DNA of 11,703 bases from the NCBI GenBank assembly GCA_009911175.1, contig QXWX01000151.1, positions 1 to 11,703 on the forward strand, in the 5' to 3' direction. Positions 5,843 to 11,703 of the stretch are shown one piece after another. The translations under genes were made by a program, and so were the position numbers. Each line of letters begins with the position of its first letter. Within the stretch, counting starts at the first letter, position 1. The notes beneath the pieces are model-generated. The model searched no databases, was not told the origin of the DNA, and worked only from the letters and a program-made list of their open reading frames with translations. The DNA is from Lachnospiraceae bacterium. Lineage in GTDB: Bacteria > Bacillota_A > Clostridia > Lachnospirales > Lachnospiraceae.

Positions 5843-6167
5843 AGTTCTGCATCATCAGCTCCGCCTCTTCCTGATCCATTTCCTCAGTTCCCCCACTGCC
5901 CACCTGGACCAGCCTGTCACGTTTTTTCGCCGATATACTCTCCCTTATGTTTGCCCGCACATCCTCGCTTTTTTTCACCTCCCTTTCCGCCGGCCGTTCC
6001 ACAGCAGGCTGCTTTCCATCCTGCATTGCCCAGTAAGCCAGCATTGCCTTCACCACATATCTCGCCTTTTTCCTTCCGCAGCTGTTCAAAAACTCACTGA
6101 CACGCCGATGGTCTTCATCAGTTTCATCAAATTTCAGGTTGAAACGGTATTCATTCTGTTTTCCCAT
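5820..6167 (-). CDS. parR: ParR-like DNA-binding adaptor of the ParM partition system
   Basis: A 115-residue protein encoded directly after the ParM-like gene, the standard order of type II partition operons. The N-terminal 50 residues (YRFNLKFDETDEDHRRVSEFLNSC, then KKARYVVKAMLAYW) look like a ribbon-helix-helix domain: a beta strand and two helices. This is the centromere-binding fold of ParR/StbB proteins. A charged linker follows (about 65-95), then an acidic C-terminal helix (EEMDQEEAELMMQNYAMF), the sort of tail that contacts the ParM filament. I choose ATG 6165-6167 because GGGGAGG lies seven bases before it. An ATG seven codons earlier overlaps the parM stop but lacks such spacing. 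ParR would bind repeats near the parM promoter and repress it. The call rests mainly on context plus the RHH-like pattern. Confidence 0.7.
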   Translation of the reverse strand: MGKQNEYRFNLKFDETDEDHRRVSEFLNSCGRKKARYVVKAMLAYWAMQDGKQPAVERPAEREVKKSEDVRANIRESISAKKRDRLVQVGSGGTEEMDQEEAELMMQNYAMFDDM

Positions 6168-6184
6168 CAAACCGCCTCCCCGGA

Positions 6185-7129
6185 TCATTGCATGCTTTTG
6201 TCATACAGATACTTTTTCTTATATCCCAACACGTTTACTTTGGAATCATTGATCACGTAATATTCCCCTCGGTATCTTTGCCACACCTTTTCGATGATTT
6301 TGGACAGCAGGATCGAACCGCCGCCGACAAAGACCGTCACGCACATCCGCAGGTCAATCCCGCATTCCCTGAGCATCCCCAGCGCATCTGCCACGTATTC
6401 TTTTGCAAGCTCTGTCACACGCTCTTCAATCCCACTGTCATACAGGGATGTTTCCCCAAGAATGATCGCATCCATATCATTTTCCTTTAAATCCAGGTCG
6501 TATTTCTCCCGGATCCCCTTGTTGATACGCTGGTACATGGAAATCACCCCTCTCCCTGTTGAATCCGTGTACTCCCATGAGATCATCCCTTTTTCCAAAA
6601 GCATGTAATCCAGAGTAAATCCACCTATATCAAACAAGAGGACTTTCTTCCTGAACAGGTTGAGCTCCTTTGCGACATACAGATATGCAGCGTATGTCTG
6701 CATATGGACGTATACTTCTGAAAAAGAAATACGGTAGGCGATTCCCATATACTCAAAATCTACCGTCTGCCCGCCGCGGAAAAAGTATTCCCGGAATTTT
6801 TTATACTGCCCCCGGTAGTATAGCGGCGGAAGCCCTACAACCAGGTCAATTTCCACAACCTCACCCTGCAGAAATAATCTGGGCGGTTTCAGTTCCCTCA
6901 ATTCCTTCGCCACGGCAAACAGTGTCAGGATATAATAACGCTCGTCCACGGCTTTATCCGGAAGATACACATTTCTCTCCGGGCTCAGGCGGTAATACCT
7001 GTCCTGGTACCTGATCGCTTCCTCTCCTTCTCCCGGTATGTCCTCCAAAACAGATATCCCTGAATGAAACTCAAAATGCTCTGTCTTGATCGCTTTGTTT
7101 CCTGTGTCAATCGGCATCACCAACATCAT
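6185..7129 (-). CDS. parM: ParM/StbA-type actin-like segregation ATPase
   Basis: A 314-residue actin-fold ATPase, near the roughly 320 of R1 ParM. Polymers of such proteins push sister plasmids apart. The actin-family motifs appear in order: phosphate-1 PIDTGNKAIK (D8), connect/sheath region near YVHMQTYAAYLYV, phosphate-2 LFDIGGFTLDYM (D167, GG at 169-170), and adenosine motif VFVGGGSIL at 266-274. Phosphate-2 has F in place of the common G/T, as in other divergent ParMs. Tandem ATG codons exist. AAAGGAG lies 4 bases from the first and 7 from the second (7124-7126), which is the better start. It precedes parR and signal peptidase I on the same transcript and has its own promoter. It indicates a low-copy plasmid or an element with an extrachromosomal phase. 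It might instead belong to an ICE that carries ParMR. Confidence 0.88.
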   Translation of the reverse strand: MMLVMPIDTGNKAIKTEHFEFHSGISVLEDIPGEGEEAIRYQDRYYRLSPERNVYLPDKAVDERYYILTLFAVAKELRELKPPRLFLQGEVVEIDLVVGLPPLYYRGQYKKFREYFFRGGQTVDFEYMGIAYRISFSEVYVHMQTYAAYLYVAKELNLFRKKVLLFDIGGFTLDYMLLEKGMISWEYTDSTGRGVISMYQRINKGIREKYDLDLKENDMDAIILGETSLYDSGIEERVTELAKEYVADALGMLRECGIDLRMCVTVFVGGGSILLSKIIEKVWQRYRGEYYVINDSKVNVLGYKKKYLYDKSMQ

Positions 7130-7170
7130 AAATCTCCTTTCCGGTCTGAAACCTTGTATGATTTCCTATT

Positions 7171-7188
7171 GCGCATTATAGGCGCATT
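7171..7188. repeat. Paired direct repeats with 11-bp period, candidate parC iterons
   Basis: GCGCATT occurs at 7171-7177 and 7182-7188, exactly 11 bases apart and on the same DNA face, just upstream of parM. R1-type parC is built of 11-bp direct repeats around the par promoter. Only two good copies are seen here, so a fuller centromere may lie elsewhere. Confidence 0.45.
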
Positions 7189-7231
7189 AAGGTTAGCACC
7201 TAATATAAAATTTTTGCGGTTTCCAAGTCAA
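7175..7231 (-). promoter_or_regulatory. parMR promoter region
   Basis: On the minus strand, TTGACT (7226-7231) stands 18 bases from TATATT (7202-7207), just after the stop of the ArpU-like gene. A second perfect -10, TATAAT (7175-7180), overlaps the direct repeats. Binding of ParR to the repeats would cover it, giving autoregulation. Confidence 0.6.
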
Positions 7232-7239
7232 CAGAATTT

Positions 7240-7797
7240 CTATTCCGGTTCATAATTATTTTTAAAATATTCCATGATCCTCTTGCTTTCCTCTTCGTAT
7301 CCCCACAAAATCCCGCCGACTGCTTCAAAGGCCTGCTCCCGCCACCGGAAATAGGTTGCCCTGTGTATCCGAGTGATCTTCGTAAAATGCGGCTCCAGCT
7401 TGTCCAGGATCTCCTCAATATTTTCTGCTTTGTAGGCAGACATGTAGCTGTAGTATAAAACCCAGTAGTACCGCTCCCCCTGGGGGTGGAATTTCCGCAT
7501 CAGATCCACAGCCTCATCGATCAGCTTCAGAAATTTGTTGGAACGGTTGATTGCTTCGATCCGCTCCTTCATATCCGCCAGATCCTGGTTAATGTCCATG
7601 CCGGCCTGATAGATGCTGTCTAAAAACGTGTCGATATCCGTACCATACTCCCGCTGGATCCGGTGCTTTACCTGGTTTACCTTCACCTGCATCCTCCAGT
7701 TTACAGAACGGTATATTTTAAAAAGTGCTGCCACATCATGGTATCTCTCGTTTTCTTTCCCAGCATACCGTTGGCTGATTACTCCTGATCTTCCCAT
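7240..7797 (-). CDS. ArpU/RinA-like sigma-region-4-type transcription regulator
   Basis: A 185-residue soluble protein, mostly helical. Residues about 65-105 form a charged helical hairpin, possibly a dimerisation part. Residues about 118-165 look like the helix-turn-helix of phage ArpU/DUF1492-type regulators: SYMSAYKAENIEEIL, then a turn, then IHRATYFRWREQAFEAVGGILWG, where R-x-T-Y-x-R-W-R is a typical recognition helix. Members control late or transfer genes in phages and mobile elements of Firmicutes. The start ATG 7795-7797 directly follows the TAA of the small membrane-protein gene, with AAAGGAT as ribosome-binding site, so the two are coupled. The gene lies just upstream of the parM promoter and is likely in the operon driven from 8009-8037. 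The family label is tentative. Confidence 0.55.
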   Translation of the reverse strand: MGRSGVISQRYAGKENERYHDVAALFKIYRSVNWRMQVKVNQVKHRIQREYGTDIDTFLDSIYQAGMDINQDLADMKERIEAINRSNKFLKLIDEAVDLMRKFHPQGERYYWVLYYSYMSAYKAENIEEILDKLEPHFTKITRIHRATYFRWREQAFEAVGGILWGYEEESKRIMEYFKNNYEPE

Positions 7798-7950
7798 TTA
7801 TCCTTTTTCCTCTTCTTTCTGATGAACGGCAATGTATTCTTCCCATAAACACCGATATTTTCTGTCACTTCGTTTCCCGGCCGTTATGCAGCCATACAAA
7901 AGCACTGCGCATAGCAGAAACGCCATTCCTACAATTTTCAAAATAAGCAT
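7798..7950 (-). CDS. Small single-pass membrane protein
   Basis: A 50-residue protein: one hydrophobic segment (about residues 2-23, ILKIVGMAFLLCAVLLYGCI) followed by a charged, probably cytoplasmic tail (GKRSDRKYRCLWEEYIAVHQKEEEKG). The ATG at 7948-7950 is chosen because AAAGGA lies five bases upstream. The frame is open back to 8109, but that extension has no ribosome-binding site and crosses the promoter at 8009-8037. LYGC resembles a lipobox, but Tyr at -2 makes lipidation doubtful. It is coupled to the ArpU-like gene (TAA next to ATG). Its function is unknown. Confidence 0.55.
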   Translation of the reverse strand: MLILKIVGMAFLLCAVLLYGCITAGKRSDRKYRCLWEEYIAVHQKEEEKG

Positions 7951-8008
7951 ATGATTCCTTTCTTCTTTCCCTGTATCCATATTTTTGCCACAGCATACAT
8001 CCGCCTGA

Positions 8009-8037
8009 ATCATTCGGTTCCTATATTCTATTGTCAA
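8009..8037 (-). promoter_or_regulatory. Sigma-A type promoter for the 7950 operon
   Basis: On the minus strand, TTGACA (8032-8037) and AATGAT (8009-8014) are separated by 17 bases: a perfect -35 and a 4-of-6 -10. The start would fall near 8002, about 50 bases before the small membrane-protein gene. Between 8038 and 8239 I see no gene. Confidence 0.55.
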
Positions 8038-8239
8038 TGTGCTGAACTTCACTAAGTAGGAAGTCAGGCAGTTATGGGATTCTGTAAAAATCAAAAAAAT
8101 ATTTTTCAATTGGGGAAAATTAAGATATGATTGTAAGAAATCAGATCCTACATGATGTGATTACGAAATATGGACACTTCTCTGTATTTACACAAGAAAA
8201 CCTGCCACTGGCAGCTTGTTCTGCCATACTATATCTCCA

Positions 8240-8279
8240 AAAGAAAAAGGCTGCCATTCATTGGCAACCTTTTTCTTTC
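8240..8279. terminator. Bidirectional intrinsic terminator
   Basis: AAGAAAAAGG-TGCCA and TGGCA-CCTTTTTCTT form a long stem with a 5-base loop (ATTCA region), and both strands end in a T-rich run. It closes the frameshifted gene at 8340-8572 on the minus strand. A related short palindrome, CTGCCACTGGCAG, lies just to its left (about 8204-8216). Confidence 0.75.
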
Positions 8280-8339
8280 AACGAAACCTTGCACTCATCA
8301 AGTGCTTGTCTTTTTAAATGAATGCGTATGCATCTTTCT

Positions 8340-8572
8340 TTATATCTGCAGCCCTTTCCAGAATATGACTTCCAGCTCATGAATCACTCCCGCAAAATGC
8401 CCCGGCGAAGAAACAGGCTCCCCATTAATAGCCAACTCCAATACTTCATCATCTCCACCTGGAAGATCTGTTCCGTGCTCTTCATCCCAACAGTTTTTAA
8501 TATTTCAGAAACTGATTCAAAAGTTCTTTCAGTTTCCATTCCATCTACATTGATCGTTTTTAACCTAATCAT
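8340..8572 (-). CDS. Small hypothetical protein with a homopolymer frameshift
   Basis: The zero frame starts at ATG 8570-8572, behind GAGGTGAAAAT. It reads MIRLKTINVDGMETERTFES, then drifts into an implausible Trp/Met/Arg-rich end with a stop at 8384. The -1-type frame, entered at the A5 run (minus strand of 8494-8498), gives a far better continuation: GGDDEVLELAINGEPVSS, PGHFAGVIHELEVIFWKGLQ, stop at 8340. One extra A there would yield a single 77-residue protein. I do not recognise the family; it looks like a small soluble alpha/beta protein. A strong terminator follows. The gene is alone on its transcript. It may be a fresh pseudogene, a sequencing error, or a slippage-dependent gene. Confidence 0.55.
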
Positions 8573-8645
8573 ATTTTCACCTCACTACTACTTTTTTAAC
8601 ATTGAGTGAAAATCTGTCCTCCTTCCGATACAACTTTTTTAACAC

Positions 8646-8687
8646 AAAAAAGGCACTGATTGTTCCATAAAAAAATCAATGCCTTTC
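8646..8687 (-). terminator. Intrinsic terminator (copy 2 of a related pair)
   Basis: On the minus strand, AAAGGCATTGATT pairs with AATCAGTGCCTTT, followed by TTTG. Arms and loop resemble the terminator at 3332-3376 (AAAGRCATTGATT...GTCAGTGYCTTTTTT), so the two are probably copies. It would end transcription arriving from the WD40 gene side. Confidence 0.65.
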
Positions 8688-8784
8688 TGCACTAAACGTA
8701 ATGGCAAGATTAATCTGCAAAAATTGGGGTTCTAATCACTCTACTTAGAACAAAAGTTTTTTAATTCCTTCTGTATTTGGAACT

Positions 8785-8844
8785 GAACCCCTACCGGCTA
8801 AAGCCGGTAGGTTCGGTAAGCCGCTAAAGCAGCCTAAAGATACC
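8785..8844. mobile_element. IS200/IS605-style hairpin end (remnant)
   Basis: GAAC..CTACCGGC-TAAA-GCCGGTAG-GTTC (8785-8814) is a strong hairpin with a two-base bulge. It is followed at 8815-8844 by a second imperfect hairpin sharing the same GCTAAAGC apex. Paired subterminal hairpins of this type mark the ends of IS200/IS605 elements. No tnpA or tnpB frame is present nearby, so this is at most a relic. The remainder of 8688-8977 holds no gene I can support. Confidence 0.45.
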
Positions 8845-8977
8845 TGTGATACACTTTTCCTCTATCACTGCTCTTCTACTTGCGTTAATGATAGCAAAAT
8901 TTCAACTTTCCTGCAAAATCTTAGTTTTTAATATATTCTTTAATAATTTACCTTTTCTCCCCCCCACTACACAGACA

Positions 8978-11623
8978 TTAAACCTTTCCACCACTCATAA
9001 ATATAAAATTTTTAAGTTCTTCATTTTCAAAACACGTATTATAAAACGAAGTTCCTACGATATCTATATATGGAATTGCTCTTAATTTCATAATATACTC
9101 TTTTTCTTTTAAATTATAAATAACTACATGCGAATTATATGAGCCACTTACACAGTATTTATCATCAGGAGATAAAATAATATTTTCCATATCAGAAATA
9201 TTATGATTTTCCTCTCGAATATAATCTATTTCTTCTATAACTCTATTTTCTATATAATTATAAATAATCATTTTTCCATCATTAAAGTAAATAACGCAAT
9301 CTTCTTTATAGCAAAAAGCTATATTAGGATTAGGCATACTAATATCTGACAAATCATAAGTATTTATCAATTCTCCATTTTTAATATTCCATTTTCTTAT
9401 TTTTTTATCTGTACATGAAGTTAAACATATTTCCCCTTCTATTTTTACACTTCTAACATGGCCTAGATGTTTTCCAAAAGTATATATACATTCTCCACTT
9501 TCCATAGACCATAATTTTGCCGTAAAATCCCTAGCACCACTAAGACAGTATTTATCATCAGAAGATAATGAAAACGCTCTAACCCCCTCTGTATGACCAT
9601 ATAACGTATTAATAAGATATCCTGTATCCACTTCCCATATCTTTAAAAGTCCATCATATGATGCTGTTATACAAAATTTATTATCTTTGGTACATTCAAC
9701 TTTTCTAACATATTGAGTATGACCGGTTAAAGTATATAGACATTCTCCTGTAGCTAAATCCCATATTTTAGCAGTATTATCATATGAACCACTAATGCAC
9801 TTAGTCGCATCATGTGTTAGTCGCAGTGAAGATATAAAACCTGTATGACCACGCATCGTTTTTTTACATTGGCCAGTTTCCATATCCCATAACCTAATAG
9901 TTTCATCATATGCACCTGATATACAAATCTTTTTTTCAAATGAAATATCAATAACATTTTCCCACTCTGAAAAACCTGTTAACGTGCATTGACATTTACC
10001 ATTAAGCGTGTCCCACACTTTAATTGATTTATCTAATGATAATGATAACAATATATTTTTTCCAGGAAGTATCTCGTAATCTATAACCTTCTTTTTGTGT
10101 CCAATTAAATTCATTCCGTTATTTAATAGTATATTTCCGTTTTCCAATAGTGCTATATTCGGTTCTTTGTTTTTTCCTACTTTCAATTCATTATATTGCG
10201 TAATAGATAAACATATACCTTTTTCAATATTCCATGTCCGAATTATACCATCACTCGAGAAACTTTCTACGATCATATTATTTATAAATTCTATTTTCAC
10301 AATTGTAGACTCATGACCTGTTAAGACGAATCTGCTTTCTCCTTTGTCTATATCCCATAGTATTAATGAACAATCTTCCGATCCACTTAAACACATTTTT
10401 TCATTAGGAGAATAAGCAATAGATGTTACTTTTCCTTTATGCCCTTTTAGCACATACATAAAGGTACCGTAATTTATGCCCCAAATTCTAACTGTATAGT
10501 CCGATAAGCCCCCTATACAAATTCCGCGTTTTTTTAACACACACATACACAATATACTTGAATCCATTTCTTCTGAAACAATTGTATCATAACTCAAAAC
10601 AGCTCCATCAAAACAAAGATTTCTTTTGTTAATTTGTTCTAAACATAAAGAGACATTTCTCAAATCCATATTTTCAAATGTTATCTCATCCTTACACTTT
10701 TTATATAGAATATAATACAAATTTTTCAGTTCACAACTACCATCTTCCAAAATTTTATTTCTATAATTTGACCATATTTTTATAACTTTATCTTTCTCTG
10801 TCAAATCAATTATAAAATCTAATACATCTTCATTTATAATATCTTTAAATTGAAAAGGAAGAATTTTCCAATTAAAGAAATTTATTTCATTTATCAAAAA
10901 AATAGCACCAAAGCAATCCCTAAATCGATGATGTATCAAAGAATATTCACCCTCAACACTGCGATTAAAGATATGCATATAATTTAAAATCAATCTATAG
11001 TAATATTTGCTATCCCATAATATTTTTTTTCGAATATATAGCAATTCAATCTTTTCAATTAATAATGGTTTCTTCTTACTCCACCTATTTTTAAAATAGT
11101 TTATTGCTTCATTCAACTTTAGGATAAATTGCTCTTCAGTTAAAAAAAATATATTTTGTGAAATCATATACCAGCTAATATAAGGAATTATATAATTAGT
11201 GCAAACTGTAAGATAAAATATTTTTTTGTTTTCAAAATCAGCTAGAGGTTTTAATATTTGACACTGCATATAATTCCAAATAATTTTGCCTGCGTTGTCC
11301 ACTTTATCATACCACTCAATAAATGACATTTTTTTTGCATTAACATAATATTTCTCTGTTTGTGCATAAAGAGAAATCAAAAGCGGAAAACCTAGTAATT
11401 CTAAAAGGGCCGGATTGATATGTTTTTTTTCCACCTTACAACTATTTAAATATTTTTCAATATTTGCTTTACTTAATTGTTGTATACTTAACTGTTTAAA
11501 TTGATGCATCAGTCCATAGTCATATCTAAAGTCGTACCTTGAAGATATAATTAATCTGACATTATTCATTAAAAGGAAATCTCCTATTTCCCTTATTAAA
11601 GCATTTTTAACATTATCAGACAC
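8978..11623 (-). CDS. Truncated NACHT-like STAND NTPase with C-terminal WD40 propeller
   Basis: An 881-residue product that runs open through the right edge. Residues 1-60 are the second half of a NACHT domain: EVSDN just after the Walker B position, VRLIISSRYD as the sensor arginine strand, then FKQLSIQQLSKANIEKYL. Helical and winged-helix parts follow, with SLIHHRFRDCFGAIFL at 229-244. Next comes a short pentapeptide-like stretch (318-345), then about ten WD40 blades from 365 to 838. Good blades carry GH near 394, 436, 508, 592, 634 and 676 and end in WD, WN or WE. The P-loop and Walker B are missing: the upstream frame runs into a 22-bp hairpin, and the GTG taken as start has no clear ribosome-binding site. 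Family members are NLR-like sensors, many of them anti-phage. The gene is strikingly AT-rich compared with the rest, suggesting separate acquisition. Probably non-functional as an ATPase. Confidence 0.75.
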   Translation of the reverse strand: MSDNVKNALIREIGDFLLMNNVRLIISSRYDFRYDYGLMHQFKQLSIQQLSKANIEKYLNSCKVEKKHINPALLELLGFPLLISLYAQTEKYYVNAKKMSFIEWYDKVDNAGKIIWNYMQCQILKPLADFENKKIFYLTVCTNYIIPYISWYMISQNIFFLTEEQFILKLNEAINYFKNRWSKKKPLLIEKIELLYIRKKILWDSKYYYRLILNYMHIFNRSVEGEYSLIHHRFRDCFGAIFLINEINFFNWKILPFQFKDIINEDVLDFIIDLTEKDKVIKIWSNYRNKILEDGSCELKNLYYILYKKCKDEITFENMDLRNVSLCLEQINKRNLCFDGAVLSYDTIVSEEMDSSILCMCVLKKRGICIGGLSDYTVRIWGINYGTFMYVLKGHKGKVTSIAYSPNEKMCLSGSEDCSLILWDIDKGESRFVLTGHESTIVKIEFINNMIVESFSSDGIIRTWNIEKGICLSITQYNELKVGKNKEPNIALLENGNILLNNGMNLIGHKKKVIDYEILPGKNILLSLSLDKSIKVWDTLNGKCQCTLTGFSEWENVIDISFEKKICISGAYDETIRLWDMETGQCKKTMRGHTGFISSLRLTHDATKCISGSYDNTAKIWDLATGECLYTLTGHTQYVRKVECTKDNKFCITASYDGLLKIWEVDTGYLINTLYGHTEGVRAFSLSSDDKYCLSGARDFTAKLWSMESGECIYTFGKHLGHVRSVKIEGEICLTSCTDKKIRKWNIKNGELINTYDLSDISMPNPNIAFCYKEDCVIYFNDGKMIIYNYIENRVIEEIDYIREENHNISDMENIILSPDDKYCVSGSYNSHVVIYNLKEKEYIMKLRAIPYIDIVGTSFYNTCFENEELKNFIFMSGGKV

Positions 11624-11634
11624 CTCAATAAACG

Positions 11635-11656
11635 ACCCCGCAGCAAGCTGCGGGGT
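11635..11656. mobile_element. Perfect 10-bp-stem hairpin, probable IS200/IS605-type end
   Basis: ACCCCGCAGC-AA-GCTGCGGGGT is a perfect GC-rich hairpin inside otherwise AT-rich DNA, with no T-run on either side, so it is not a terminator. It starts about a dozen bases from the point where NACHT homology ends. That fits the subterminal hairpin of an IS200/IS605-type insertion continuing beyond the window. Confidence 0.55.
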
Positions 11657-11703
11657 ATTGAGAGAGGTCGCCCCACTACATATAGTCGAATATGCTATAC
11701 TGC

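Noticed and set aside
5490..6260. Plus-strand open frame opposite signal peptidase and parR
   Set aside because: Both antisense genes are recognisable by motifs; this frame is a His/Ser/Pro-rich shadow.
8127..8382. Plus-strand small frames near 8.1-8.4 kb
   Set aside because: They run through the bidirectional terminator and have no ribosome-binding site.
8384..8506. C-terminal half of the 62-codon frame as a real membrane-like tail
   Set aside because: The alternative frame encodes a coherent acidic/hydrophobic domain through 8340 with fewer unlikely residues.
11635..11656. Hairpin as a transcription terminator
   Set aside because: Neither strand has a T-run after the stem; its placement at a gene break fits an insertion end better.
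1..11703. CRISPR array, tRNA or rRNA genes
   Set aside because: No regularly spaced direct repeats of suitable length and no cloverleaf or rRNA-like stretch were seen.

Overview
The window looks like the accessory or mobile DNA of a Gram-positive anaerobe of the Clostridia, probably Lachnospiraceae-like. Every gene I can support lies on the minus strand, so it is read from right to left. Shine-Dalgarno sites are strong (AGGAGG type) and promoters are of the sigma-A type (TTGACA, 17 bases, TATAAT-like). The gene set is typical of a conjugative element or large plasmid: an actin-type ParM/ParR partition pair, a type I signal peptidase, Tn916-like small sigma-factor-like regulators, a DUF3846-like protein and several small zinc-ribbon proteins.

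Layout. (1) Positions 1-900 are a scar zone: a palindrome and inverted-repeat cluster abuts an Rpn/PD-(D/E)XK 'recombination-promoting nuclease' gene cut off after about 122 residues, followed by the orphan C-terminal tail of an AAA ATPase/DUF4143-type protein. (2) Positions 1031-3203 are a tight operon of five small or hypothetical genes. Two are joined through a 41-codon Cys-rich gene with ATGA overlaps at both ends. The last gene carries a frameshift that hides a QLSVF (sliding-clamp-binding-like) tail. (3) Positions 3332-3510 hold a strong promoter, a short stem and an intrinsic terminator, possibly a small RNA or leader. (4) Positions 3584-4229 hold two overlapping genes, a sigma-region-4-like protein and a sigma-region-2-like protein, suggesting a split sigma factor. 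(5) Positions 4628-7950 hold a membrane zinc-ribbon protein, signal peptidase I, ParR, ParM, an ArpU-like helix-turn-helix protein and a small membrane protein. ParM has its own promoter, with paired 11-bp-spaced direct repeats that could be the centromere (parC). (6) Positions 8240-8844 hold terminators, a frameshifted small gene and IS200/IS605-style hairpins. (7) Positions 8978 to the right edge are a conspicuously AT-rich gene for a NACHT-like STAND NTPase with about ten WD40 blades. Its P-loop and Walker B are missing, cut at an IS-like hairpin.

How it fits together: parMR would keep the element in the cell. The sigma-like pair and the ArpU-like protein would control its genes. The signal peptidase and membrane proteins would serve envelope or transfer functions. 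The WD40 protein looks like an acquired, now decapitated, defence-type sensor. Two apparent frameshifts at A/T homopolymers and three truncated genes indicate active decay or, in part, sequencing error.
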